A DNA stretch of 64,000 nucleotides from assembly GCA_029891345.1 (NCBI GenBank), contig CM057009.1, forward strand, positions 89,699,416 to 89,763,415. Direction: 5' to 3'. Under the pieces are notes generated by a model, which made no database searches, was not told where the DNA came from, and worked only from the letters and a program-made list of their open reading frames with translations. A program made the position numbers and the translations under genes. The stretch is from Dryococelus australis (taxonomy: Eukaryota > Arthropoda > Insecta > Phasmatodea > Phasmatidae). Shown piece by piece: positions 23,200 to 34,129 of this stretch; the stretch's first letter is position 1; each line of letters starts with the position of its first letter.

Positions 23200-25400
23200 T
23201 CATTGACTGTCGAGATCGACATCGAAACTTGCTGATAGACTACCCGAGAAACTTAGAGTAAATCCCCAGAAAAAAAACAGCCATACCAGATGACCTGGCC
23301 AACTGATCAACAATGCCGATGGACCAGACCTACCAGCCATAACAGACAACCAGACAGAACATACGATCAATACCAAACAACCATACTGATCAACCAACTT
23401 TACTAACAAGCAATACAGACTGAAAAAACAGTTAATCATACCAAACAATAACGTTGCTGGCCAACAAAACGCCCAGAGTAACCGACTAGACAAACCAGCC
23501 AACAAACTCAGTCATCCCAAACGACTAAAAGTGGTGACCCATCATATGAAATGGTCTAACTGTCCCATCAGGCCAACCAAACATACAAATTGACCAAACC
23601 AGCTGACCAACGAGAAAAACCATAACCAACCGACCAAACCAACTAACCACCAAGACAACTCACGAGATCCACCACCAAGGCCAACCAGACCATAAAAGCT
23701 AGCAATACCAACTGGCCATACCAGCACACCTATAAATGTGTCTGTTTGGACAAACAGACTTTAAGAGGAGGCAGTATTACATGTTGTAGCTCTGCATCGT
23801 TTTCCTTGCCCCGATTTACACGAATGTGTGAAGCAGTATTTCATGGGGCATTACTTGTAACCTGAGGAGTGGTTGGAAATTTACAAAGACATGCTGCCGC
23901 ATGTGCCACTGCCGCGATAAGCCTATCGGGACTCGTACCACATTCTGTTCTTGAGTGTACTTAATGTCTGGGGTTATCGCTGTAAGAATATCTCAGCGAA
24001 ACTTGATGGGCAGGGAACCTTCTTGATCGGGCCTGCGAAACTATTTAACCCGTGATTGTCCTCGAAAGCCAACAGTCTAGAGTTTGGAGGATTGTATGGC
24101 ATTAAGCGTCAGGTGTGTGAAGACAGCGAGACAAAGGGCCAGCAAAGTGACGAGTGGCGACAATAATGACAGCGAGAGTGAAGCTTGCGGTCTGCAAACA
24201 TCGGTACAGTAAAGAGTGAGACTGACGGGCGGGACTATTTAAGTGTATGAATCACAGACATTTTAAATGATGGCCACACGCAATTGGATTGTGTATGTGT
24301 AAACAATAATTGGCAATTAAGTAACTGTAATGGATACATAGTGATGGTGATAAGGACTTGTATTAGTATTGAGAATGAAATAGAATATTGGACTTACTCT
24401 GAATCAAAATACTTAATAGTAGAGATAGGAACTTCATTGTTGTAAATAATAGTTGTTTTAGTAGTATTATAAGTAAATTAAAAATTGTATTACATTTCTT
24501 ATTTTCTATTAGAACCTCCATTCCCAACAAACTCGGATACAAGATACCCCCGGCTTCGTGTTACAGTATGTTCAGTCGGCGCTGATGACTGGCGAGTTGT
24601 CTTTTTGAGGTTCGGGTTTGAGCTTTCTTTTTTGTAGTCTGATTTCTGAGGTTTGATTTTAGAGGTCTGATTTTTTATGTCTAATATTTGAGGTCTGCTT
24701 TCTTTTGCTTTTATTTGTGATGTTTCAGTTTTAAGGTCTTATTTTTAAGGTATACGTTTTATGTCATTATTTTTAGGTATGATATTTTAATGACTTATTT
24801 TTGAAGTTTCCTTTTAAGATAAGATTTTTATGGCTAAGTTTCAGGTCTGATATTTAAGTTGTATTTTTTTACGTTTCGTTGTGAAGTTTCATTTATAATT
24901 GTGTTTGTATGGCCAGTTGTAATGGTGAGCTTTTATGGTCTGGTTGGCCTAGGTAGTCGATCTGGTGAATTGTCTTGGTGGTCGATGTTGATGATGAGTT
25001 GGTTAGGCCAGTTGGTTATGGGTTTTTGTTGGTCAGCCAGAATGGCCCTTCTGTATATTTGGTGAGCCTAGCCGGACAGTATGGCCATTTCGTATCATCA
25101 GTCACCATTGTTTGTCGTTTTGTATGACTGGTTTCCTGTCTGGTTGGTCTAGTGAGTTGGTCTGTGCATTTTGTTCGCCAGCTATTATTACTGTTTGGTA
25201 TGACCAGTTGGAAGTTTAGTCTGTATGTCTGGCTAGTATAACTGATCGGTCGGTATGTTCGTTTGGCATGGATGGTAGGTATACACAATTAGTAGGTTCG
25301 TTGGAATAGCTGGTTGGTCTGTCTATCGGCCTTGTTGATCAGTTGGCCTTGTCGACTGCTATGTCTGTTTGATCTGGTTCGTCATATCAGTTGGTCAATA
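23200..25400. repeat. Very long inverted repeat (arms ~500 bp) of TTGGTCTG-rich sequence
   Basis: The left arm (about 23200-23760) is dominated by CCAACCAGACCA-type sequence, and the right arm (about 24880-25400) by TGGTCTGGTTGG-type. Beyond composition, ordered blocks match: reading the left arm on minus and the right arm on plus, both give TATGGCCAGTTG, AGCTTTTATGGTCTGGTTGG, TTGTCTTGGTGGT and GGTTATGG..TTT..TTGGTCAGC. Translated, both arms read SFYGLVGLG and ELSWW. The spacer is about 1.1 kb. A transcript across it could fold into a long hairpin. Confidence 0.82.
24605..24870 (+). repeat. Short tandem array, units like GAGGTCTGATTTTT
   Basis: About ten to twelve diverged copies of a roughly 22-bp unit, with core (G)AGGTCTGATTTTTNA, run toward the right arm of the long inverted repeat. 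Spacing is irregular. No similar run is obvious beside the left arm, so this array is not part of the inverted pairing. Confidence 0.7.
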
Positions 25401-25409
25401 TTGTGCATA

Positions 25410-27015
25410 TATTATATTGATGATGATCAGAGATGAGGAAGCGATACGTCACCTCTCACATTACACTAACAACTGCTATGTGGCGTGACTATGGACTCAT
25501 TAATTACCTGCAAAGATATCCCGTCACCGAAAGCCAATTACAAGCAAGCAATATGATAACATTATAGATCACTAGCACAGTCCAGTGGTAGTAGTAGGGC
25601 TCTTGTTGGTAAATCACAGAGAATTTATGAGATTCAGGGGTCGGGTTGATGTAAAGCTAATGATTTTTTGGAGGGAAGTAGTTGATGATATCGACTAGAA
25701 GGCAAAAGCAATATAACGTTGGGCTTATGGCTACCTGGGTTAAGTTCACGGAACCACAACATGTCAGTTCGGGTCAATAATGAAAATTTCCACTGATTTT
25801 AAAATATTTTATACGGAATTTTGGGTTTTTCTTGATTTTTCTGGTTAACGTTAATTCACAGTCAAATTCAATGACATGGAAATCCAACATGCTGTTCGGA
25901 GTACATAATGTAAACAAATATGGCTGTCGATATCCATTATGTAAGTAAATACAGTAATCAGTAGATATAATGTAAACAAACACGACCACTGTCCCTCCTG
26001 ATCCACTGGGCTTGACTCGGATGCTTTAGCCCGTGTCGCTGATTTGTGAACTTTTTCAAGGAGTCTCGTCGAGTCCACCTTTCACTTTTTCAAAGTGCCT
26101 CGAGTCACCGTGGACATTTTTAATATGTCGCCTGTACACGTTTTGATTTAAGGACTTCTGCAAAACGTTTTAACACTAATTTTTTTTATTTGAAAAAAAT
26201 GGAAATCTTGTTGCAAAATAGGAAACTTGAGTGTAAATTTTGCGAATTAATAGAATATTGAAAATTCCGAGGGTAAAAAAGAACATTTAAAGACAATATG
26301 GCAGCTAGCTGACATATCTTTATACCGTTTATCACTTTTCCTTCATAATACATGGCCAAAAATGAACTATTTTATTATACACACGACATTCATGTTTTTT
26401 TTAAATTTTATTCAACCTATTCCTATGAATGCAATAATATTAATTATTACTATAGGTATATAATGTATACACACTATATGGCATAAAGTCACCAAACACC
26501 TTTATTTCTAGTGAACTTCCCAGTAGTATGCTATATAATTGAATGCACAAAACCTTGAACGATATGCATCTTATGCTTATAGAATAATCGACTTGACTCA
26601 AGCTTGGACCGAGATTATTATTACAAGCATGCAAGCTTACATCAAGCTTGTTCATAAGGCGAGCAAGCTTGAATAAAAATTTACTCTAGTAATATTTCCT
26701 CCAATCACCAAACTTGTGGCAAGCTTGATTTGTAAAACTTACCACAAGCTTGACTTTGTAAGCTGTAAGCATAATTCTTAGCAATATGGAAGTTTCATGT
26801 AAGCAAGTTTAAGATATTTTAAACCAAGTATAATCCATATATGATATAACTAACTTTCCCGGAAAATCAAAGTCAAATAAAACGGAATCCGCAAGTGTAA
26901 CGGATAGCGTTAAAGATTATTTACTCTAAAGTTTCCTTTTCTGGCCACCAGCAAATAGTTTTGAGTTTTAAATCTGTAATGACCACAGTAGAATGATTAT
27001 CTCCGTTCTGGCTCA
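25410..27015. other. No recognisable gene
   Basis: AT-rich sequence. Around 26590-26760 AAGCTTG recurs many times on both strands in a short interval, a local simple repeat. No protein motif was recognised. Confidence 0.5.
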
Positions 27016-27019
27016 ATAC

Positions 27020-27480
27020 TTTCCGGATTCGGAGCTGGAGCAAGTGGGTCCGCCATGTTGTGACGTCACCCATCCTCCATATTTTTCCCTTTTCCCCCTC
27101 AAAATCGATTCGTGTCGTCGTAAATTATTGTCGAATGTAAATTTTGTATCACAAACGTAACATAGAATACTACGTAGTGGTTCAGGCAATGACTCGGACG
27201 GACCTGTTTGAGTTGTAGGTGCTGGGGTTAAAGAAGCAGGTAACGTCAGCTGCACTGGTAGAAGTACAGGCTGTTAGTGATATTGCCATCACAGCTGAAG
27301 AAGTCGATGGTGAGAAACCATTGGCGGACAATATCCACTCCACTTTAACGTAACTAGCCGTGGATTCCGCGACGTATAAGCTAGCCGAGACGGTGTATAT
27401 TTCACAGCAGCCGTTGTCAGTCTGACAACAGGAGTCCGTTGTCTGCTTTAAGTATGACCATGATTTATAGGTGAGCAAAG
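27020..27480 (-). pseudogene. Zinc-finger gene fragment, left arm of an inverted duplication
   Basis: Minus frames give, in order, a Ser/Thr/Ala-rich stretch (27478-27240) and, after a frame change, PAPTTQTGPSESLPEP followed by CYVCDTKFTFDNNLRRHE (about 27160-27110). The last is the first two thirds of a C2H2-type zinc finger (C-x2-C-x12-H). The second ligand pair is lost where the sequence turns into GGGTGACGTCACAACATGGC. The mirrored copy is at 27750-28195. A nucleic-acid-binding role for the parent gene is inferred from the finger only. The parent gene is not identified. Confidence 0.6.
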
Positions 27481-28175
27481 AACTTGATCTGGAAGAAAAT
27501 GTTGAAACTAGAGCTGCATGGTAATGCGATCAAGGGACTAGCATCAAAAGCTTGCCTACCTGCCTATGTGTGATATCTTTAAGCCTTTAAGCCATTGGTC
27601 AGCTGCGATCACCAGGCAACTCGGCGATTGGCTGGTCAGTGTCCGAATAATGTATTAATGGTATAATACGATTTGTTCTGGTTCAATGTCAATATGGCGT
27701 CATAGGGCTTGCATACTCATATTTATAAGTAGTAGAGAGGTCAGCTGAGAGGCTTAGTTTGACAATGGCTGCCGTGAAAGATACATTGTCTCGGCTAGCT
27801 TCTGCGTCATATAATCCATGGATAGTTAGGTTAAGTGGAGTGGATATTGTCTGCCAATGGTTTCTCACCATAAACTTATTCGGCTATGATGGCTACATCA
27901 CTAGCAGCATCTACTTCGACCAGTGCAGCCGACGTAACTAGCTTCTTTATCTCCAGCACCTATATTTACAACAGGTCTGTCCGAGTCATTGCCTGGACCA
28001 CTATGTAGTCATCAGTGTTACTTTTGTAATACATTTACTTTCCTCCATAATATTCAACGACACGGGTGCTTTAATTGTGCCAAGACTCTCTGTTGTATGT
28101 CATATTTGTGTGACAGGTGCAGTAAGCAGTTCAGCTGTAGCGATAGTTCACTTAGCCATGAAAAGACCTGTAAAC
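27020..28175. repeat. Inverted duplication of zinc-finger sequence, arms ~400 bp
   Basis: The reverse complement of about 27100-27440 aligns with about 27755-28070 on plus. Shared blocks in order: GACAA(T/C)GGCTGC, GTCTCGGCTAGCTT, GTGGAGTGGATATTGTC, GCCAATGGTTTCTCACCAT, ACCAGTGCAGC, CCAGCACCTA, TCCGAGTCATTGCCTG and CAACGACACG/CGACGACACG. Divergence is scattered (substitutions and small indels), so the pair is old or under no constraint. The spacer is about 310 bp, so a read-through transcript could fold into a hairpin. Confidence 0.85.
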
Positions 28176-28195
28176 GCGATGTGTATTTGTTATAA
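27755..28195 (+). pseudogene. Zinc-finger gene fragment, right arm of the inverted duplication
   Basis: The plus frame 27989-28195 reads CYFCNTFTFLHNIQRH, then YLCDRCSKQFSCSDSSLSHE and KTC: one degenerate finger followed by a good C-x2-C-x12-H-x3-C finger. This copy keeps a second finger that the minus-strand copy lacks. Upstream (27759-27941), the part equivalent to the Ser/Thr/Ala-rich stretch is in another frame and ends in stops. It is a fragment of an unknown zinc-finger protein, possibly one captured by a mobile element. It is unlikely to be an intact gene. Confidence 0.6.
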
Positions 28196-28309
28196 GTTGG
28201 TACCAGGTTTACTGCAAGAAGGTCTCTTGTAACTTCGGTAGATGTCCTCAAACTGTAGTTACCTACATAACCCGCCCTTCACAGAGTATCACGGTCAGCT
28301 GCACCCTAG

Positions 28310-29220
28310 ATGGTGGTAGTTGTCAGTAATTTAATATACTTGCAGACATTTATGTATATTTTCTTGGGTTCTTGTTTTCAATGCAAATGAATGGTCATGG
28401 GGTCAAGGTCATGGTCATCTACGTCTAATATGGTAGTAGTCTGTGATGTTATATGTTTGCTGACTTTTTCATGTTTTCCCTTAGTTTTAATTTTCAAGGT
28501 AATTCAAAGTTGTGGGCTCAAGGTCAAGGTCACATGCATCCAATATGGCAATACTAGTCTGTAATGTAGTATGCCTGTTGCCTTTTATCTATTTTTAACC
28601 GAGATTTTATTTTCAAGTTCATTCAAGTTTATGTTGTCAAGGTTGAGGTCAACCGCAGCCAATATGGTGGAAGTAGTCCGTAACGTTATATGCTTGCTGA
28701 CTTTTATACAATTTTTCTCGAGTTTTTGTTATCATGGTCATGGGGTCAAGGTGGAAGTACCTGCATTCCAAAATGGTGGTAGTAGTATGTAAAATAATAT
28801 TCTTGCTGACTTTAATGCATTTTTTCGAGTTTTTGTTTTCAAAGTCATTAACTTCATGCAGTCGAGGTCAAGGTTCCTGCATCCGATATGGCAGCGGTAG
28901 TCTGTAACATCACATGCTTACTGACATTTATGTATTTTTTCTCGAGATGTGTTCGAGATCATTCATGGTCATGTAGTCAATGTCAAGGTCATATGCATCC
29001 AATATGGTGGCAATAGTCTGTAATGTGATACGTTTTTAACTTTTATGTATTTTTTCTGGAGTTTTGGTTTTTAAGGTCATTATAAGTCATGGGGTCAAGG
29101 TCATCTGCAGCTCATATGGCGGCAGTAGTCTATAATGTTTTATGATTTTTTATGCATTTTACTCGAATTTTTGTTTTCAAGGTTATTGGGTCATGGTCAT
29201 GGTCACTTGCATCCAATATG
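28310..29220 (+). repeat. ~115-bp tandem array with TCAAGGTCA motifs
   Basis: Eight diverged units start at ATGG positions 28310, 28430, 28545, 28664, 28773, 28888, 29004 and 29116, with a last partial unit near 29218. Spacing is 102-120 bp. The unit order is AATATGGTGGNAGTAGTCTG, TAATGT..TATGCTTGCTGAC, TTTTATGTATTTTTTCTCGA, GTTTTTGTTTTCAAGGTCAT, then GGGTCAAGGTCA and TGCATCC. TCAAGGTCA occurs exactly at 28403, 28518, 28524, 28983 and 29095, with near matches in most other units. That is the extended monomer half-site for FTZ-F1/ERR-type nuclear receptors. A single related unit lies inverted at 48560-48760. Confidence 0.88.
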
Positions 29221-29254
29221 TCTGCTATGGTGACTGACTGTATCAAGAAGGTTT

Positions 29255-29720
29255 ACTGGGTATGGGCGAGGGGGTGGAGTCCTGTCGACTACTTTGTTGT
29301 GTGCAGGGGGTAATGGGGAACAGCCGGAAATTTAAGTTTTTTAAAGTACATATTTAGTAATTTTAGTAATAATTTTTTTTAATTTTTTGGAATTTTTTGG
29401 AATAATTTGGAATATTTTTAATTTTTATTTTTATTTTTGGGTCAAAGGTCATGACTGGTACGCTTGCCCTGACCTGAGGTCATCTGAGCTGCTAATCCGT
29501 CTCACCTACTCCGGGAAAAAATGGGAAATTTCTGGGTGTCCTTTTTTGCAGATGGGAAATTAGGAAATTTTTTATAGATTTTTTAAGGAAAAGGAAAATT
29601 TTTAGAGAAAAAGGAAAATTTCTAGGGAAACTTAGTTGATTTAGAGGAGAAGAGGGGGAAAAAGTGGCAAAAATGGCAGGCGGTTAATGTCACAACATGG
29701 CGGACCACCTGGCTCCGTGT
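29255..29720. repeat. Low-complexity T-rich and GGAAATTT-rich tract
   Basis: Repeated GGAATTTTTT (29380-29410) and later GGAAAATTT-type words (29510-29640) make a degenerate simple repeat. ACAACATGGCGGACC at 29693-29707 also occurs near 27045-27060 (on minus) beside the zinc-finger fragment, linking the two sites by a short shared sequence. Confidence 0.6.
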
Positions 29721-29749
29721 AGTGGCGGGAGGGTGGTATTTAACGACAA

Positions 29750-31140
29750 GCTGCGATTTATCCCCCAAGTTAAATTTAATTAGAATATAACCAAATATGC
29801 GTCGCCATACTTACCGTAATTGGGATTTGTTGGAATATGCCCGCATGCCATGAGATTCCGCTCTTTGTTATCTATACACATGTTGTTATATATTTCTTAC
29901 TATTAAAAATAATTTGTACTTTTTTGTATCTTTATGTATGTTCTATATATTTTTTTCCTGTCTATTTACTATACATTATTTAATATTTTCACTTTGTGAG
30001 AGTGTTTTAATTTTATATTTTATTCTCATAACATTTTGAAATTATTTTACAGTGTATATCTCTTTTCCCTATTCTACTTAAATCTTAAAGACATTTTGCA
30101 GCATTGACTTCATTTTAATGCCTCCTGTAACTTGTATTTGTCTGATTTAACTTAGTATAACGAATTCTGATTGCTTTGACGTAGGCCCGGCGTTTATAGT
30201 TCAAATTGCCTATCTTACAGGGTTGAGCGTATTTCCCATTGCTGCTACTGTATTCTACTGTGCTCTGGTGAACGAAGTGAGAACTACGTCTCCACCTTGA
30301 ATGAAGAAGTCAGTGTCAGCATAAACGTTTCGTTGTTTGTTTGTTCGCTTGCGCTAGCAGGTCCGTGATGTTTTCGCGACTCGTGCGGTGACATGAAAGT
30401 GTGTTTTATGACACGTAATTAATTTGTCTTGTAAAATTCTATATTCTCGTGTATTTGTGTTCTGTGCACCTTTTATTTTCCTCTTTGTTTCTCGCCGTAT
30501 TTCACTTTACCTGTCTTACGACGTGACCGGCCTGCTCAGGCTGAACGCGTGTTGTGTACCGTGCTATATGTTAAATATTGTTTGCGTTCCAGTGAGTGCG
30601 GAAATTGTGTCAGCAATGCATAACATGTCGCCCTTATCTTCGAGTGCGTGTATTTTCTTTTCTTTAGAGGGATTTAGTGTGATGTAAAACATCCGCCGGA
30701 TTCGTCAGTAAGTGAGCATCGCTATTGACGCAGTACTGCCAACTGTTGGTACGTAACTTTATCTTGTGAACCTTTGTGATGCTTGTTTACAATGCCTGTG
30801 GAATTCTGTCTCGATAATTTTCTTGGACGGATATACTACTGATGTGAAGGCACTGATTTCTTTATTTTATCGTGTAAATAGTGTTGTCTTTAATATGGAT
30901 ATTTGTAATATCTTTATGTATAAAAAACAATAGATGTCATCAAAATAACCATTACTGCAGTGATCACATAAGAGTATTCCTGACGTGAAAATATATATAT
31001 ATATATAAAATACTATCTGCAGATGGAAGATTGCTAGTTATCGTTGGTGATTCCGATGGTAGCGTATCAAATCTTACATATTGAGCCTTCCAATTGCTAT
31101 CAAGGGATTCATTAATTGTATTGATGTGAATTCCCATGTA
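29750..31140. other. No recognisable gene; expected site of a 3' LTR
   Basis: This lies 3' of the envelope-like relic on the minus strand, so a 3' LTR would be expected here. I compared it by eye with the promoter-bearing LTR region at 38.9-39.5 kb and saw no match. A TA microsatellite lies at about 30990-31008. The 87-codon plus frame at 30424-30687 has no motif. Confidence 0.45.
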
Positions 31141-31149
31141 AAGCACCAA

Positions 31150-32037
31150 CTGATAAATTTGGAAAGATTTATATTTTAACCAGTGTAGGGGTATGACAGT
31201 CAGTCTGTACCTGCGTGATAGTTGCCTTAATTCATTGATGCCCTCTTTTCCACATGCTTTCCTTACGAATATTATAATTGTTTTCGTAATTTGCTGGTCT
31301 GTTATCTATCGCCCTTATTTAATGAGTTCTAGCATCTATCGCGACTGTAACCTTTTCATTCATCATGTAACATGTCTATAAGGAGTGGGAATAATTGTGT
31401 ATGTCGTCCATCTCCTGTGACTTGATATAACTGGAACCTGGAGTTTCATATGCAATTGTTTTGTCGAAATGACCCATTGAGTGACGCGACTAGAGTAGTA
31501 TTTATCTACATCCCCTACAGGTATGGTAAGTTCTAAATTTTGTGATTTTTTTCTGCTGTTCGATCCTACGTAAATCTGTTGTGAGCTGCTGTCTACCAAT
31601 CACGTGTAGTGGTACGTTGTTGGCTTTGCAATGGGATATATAAGTTTATATTTCTTGCTCCCTTATAACTGTATACAGTAGGTGTAATATAATCGTCATG
31701 GATAATTGATCGAAAGTAATTGCTCTATCCTTTTGACTTTGCGAGGTAATAGGTTTATTTAGAGTTTTTGTGATTGCCTTTATTGCATTTGCTAGTTGGT
31801 AAACTCTGTTTTCAATTTTGATTCTTAAGTCTAATGACGTTAACTTGTATTTGTAATTTGTATCCTACTTTGGAAGTTGTTCAATTTTGTTAACAGATAC
31901 TTGTGGTTAGTGACCGATTTATAAAAATGCTTCTCAGTTAATATGTTACAACACCATGTACCCAGATTTCCAAATATAAGAGTTTCAGCCTCTTTTAAAA
32001 ATTCAGTTACCAAATTCTCTTGTAGTGACTTGGGCAT
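31150..32037 (-). pseudogene. Envelope-like region of an errantivirus-type retroelement (broken)
   Basis: Downstream of integrase on the same strand, broken minus frames at about 32037-31840, 31830-31640 and 31599-31363 show the pattern of insect retroviral envelope proteins related to baculovirus F fusion proteins. There is a LIFGNLGT-type block after an amphipathic stretch, a long helical region, and a short IPTPYR-type segment. In family members this protein sits in the membrane and mediates entry. Here it is split by several stops and frame changes. No furin site, signal peptide or anchoring segment could be traced. The assignment rests on position and weak motif pattern. Confidence 0.5.
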
Positions 32038-32447
32038 TTGTGCATATACTGGAAGAGTTCACAGCGCAACTTCTGTGAAACCAAATGTCAAGAGTTTCTG
32101 GTATTGTACGCTTGTTTAGTGGCATGTTAGATACTAAAGGAAAAGACTATTCATACTGCAGCACAGACGTTTGTTCACTCCAGTAGACACCGGCATGTGT
32201 GCGGCACACTGTTTTTGGCTTCGTCACCTGTTAGCACAAAGACTGAGGATGACAGTTGCTATAATCCATGCTCCCATTTCATGTAGTAGGTTTACCTGGA
32301 AAACATAAAAATTACACGTTATACCTTATTTATTAAATGTAATTTTAATTTTATGTGTGTGCTTTTAACGTTACGTGTGCAGACGGTGTCGTATTACCTG
32401 AGTGCGCCAATCGAATATGCAATGTAAGAGAACCAAAATATTTTCTA

Positions 32448-33185
32448 TTAAGAAAGTACCTTTGTGTTTATATTGAAGTCTTTTATGCCATGCATGGTTT
32501 TTTTTACCCATACGTAATCTCCTATATTAAATGTATTAACATCATGCTTAATATCAAAGTACCGTTTCTGAGCTTTTTTATTTTCAATTAAATTTTGCCT
32601 TGCTTGCTCCCTATTTTTCTGTATTTGTGCCTCCCATTTGGGTGATCGTATAGAAAATTCACCGAAGGGAACATGAATTGGTTGTTCAGCTTCCTGACCG
32701 TGTAACATATAAAACAGCGTGTACCTAGTACTCGTTGTTCACTGTGGTTTTATAGTTTAAAACTATGACATCAAGATATTTATCCCGGGTTTCTGTGTCG
32801 TCGTGTGCATACGCAGTGAGTTGTTGTCCTAATAATTTGTATGTACTTTCACAAGACCACAGCTTATGCACATGTCTTTACCTTTTTTTTTTTTTTAGTT
32901 GTTTGAATAAATTCGCTATTAATTCGTTGTTAAATGATGTCCCACGATTAATTAATATCTGTTCATGGCAACTGTATCTTCATATTACCTATTTTATAAA
33001 TTCGGCGCATACGGAAGCGTCTATGTTTGTTACTGCTTTAATATCTACGAATCTACTTGCAAATTCGGTCATAGATAATATAGGCCAAGTTCCTTGTTTC
33101 AATTTTTGGATGGGTCACACATTTTGCTACATATTGCCTTATTTCCTGTTCTTTCTCACAGTTTTGAAATATAACTTCAGCTAAT
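32448..33185 (-). pseudogene. Ty3/gypsy integrase relic
   Basis: On minus, from 33185: a QEIRQYVAKCVTHPK remnant of the zinc-binding/linker region, FVDIKAVTNIDASVCAEFIK, then ILINRGTSFNNELIANLFKQ (the second catalytic Asp block, normally DxGxxF, here NRG). Next is TAYAHDDTETRDKYLDVIV, and at 32708-32448 a LHGQEAEQPIHVPFGEF block and FDIKHDVNTFNIGDYVWVKK, the GPY/F-side C-terminal domain. The enzyme would insert element cDNA into the host genome. Stops at several points and the Asp-to-Asn change make it inactive. The N-terminal HHCC finger is cut off by the nested insertion at 33187. Confidence 0.88.
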
Positions 33186-33186
33186 A

Positions 33187-34108
33187 TTTGACGCGTGCTG
33201 CATTCCCCTCAAAGACCGTTTGCCCACCGCTCATCACACCAGCAGCGCTGCAATCATCTGCACTCTACCCGCGCAGTCAGTGCATATGGATGTGTGAGAC
33301 GTCACGCAGGCAGTGCAGCGTGGTGCAAGTATGAGTGCCATTCAGTGCAGTGTCTGGCTACAGAAGCTACGAGCCGCATGGCGCGCAGAAATCAGAACCC
33401 TCACGATCTATTTTCATTTTTCTTAAGGGCGTGTCAGGATATAACGCAGACTCCAATCATTACCCAGTTATTAGACTTGGGCAGACCTTAATTAAAGCCA
33501 CCCATTTATTTATTACTCACAGTGTAATGTGGCTTCCATTATATTTGTGGTTTATTCATTCCACTTGTTGCCATCCACATCTCACTCACCTTGTTCGTTC
33601 TATGTTACGTTTAAGCGTGTTGTGAAGGAGGTAGTAGGTGTGTCCTTTTAGCATGCAGTAAACGTGGTAAGTCCAGTGTAGTGCTACTTGTGTAAGGAAG
33701 TAGTTCCACGTGACTCGCCAGCGTAGCAACCCGGCCAGCGCGTCACGTCTACGTAGTTAGTCAAAGCCCAGCGTCCGCAGGAGCAGGTCGCGTACGTGGC
33801 TTATCTTGCGTTTCCCACCCGAGCGGCTCTTCACATTTGTGAACTTATCACTAACCTGCGATAGAGCTTAATTACTGGAACTGTTTCGTTTAAGCCACCC
33901 GGGACACCTCTCCTCCACTTCCCCAGTGCTTACATCGCATGGGGAAGCTTTTAAATTCACCTTAATCATTATTGGCCACATACTGTTTCTCAGTGTCACC
34001 TTGCATGTGTAGTGAGGTTGTCTACTAAAGGGGCCCGTAGGCATAACCTGAATAAATCTTACATCAAAGAAAGAGCGTTTATTATTTCAGGTCAGTCTAC
34101 GGACATTT
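33187..34108 (+). mobile_element. Nested plus-strand LTR (second LTR retrotransposon)
   Basis: This block separates the integrase and RNase H of the minus-strand element, so it is an insertion. It is richer in G, C and CpG than its flanks. It has an AATAAA signal at about 34051, and is followed after a few bases by TGGCGCAGGCCC at 34111, the start expected for a primer-binding site. A TATAA-containing stretch lies near 33440. I infer an LTR of about 920 bp. Its left end is taken from where integrase similarity stops. No second copy of it was found in the window. Confidence 0.55.
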
Positions 34109-34110
34109 AA

Positions 34111-34128
34111 TGGCGCAGGCCCTACTTC
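34111..34128 (+). other. Candidate primer-binding site of the nested LTR element
   Basis: TGGCGCAGGCCCTACTTC follows the proposed LTR end by two or three bases. The first eight bases equal the start of the tRNA-Ser-type sites known from 17.6/297-like elements; the rest differs. In such elements a host tRNA anneals here to prime minus-strand DNA synthesis. Confidence 0.45.
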
Positions 34129-34129
34129 C

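Noticed and set aside
22766..23206. 146-codon plus-strand frame, among the longest on that strand
   Set aside because: AT-driven composition with Tyr, Ile and Asn runs, no domain, and a TA repeat within it.
25016..25288. 90-codon minus-strand frame and matching frames in 23200-23727
   Set aside because: These follow from the degenerate TTGGTCTG minisatellite, which leaves several frames open by chance.
28310..29220. Array considered as a CRISPR
   Set aside because: Units are diverged over their whole length without spacers, and the context is eukaryotic.
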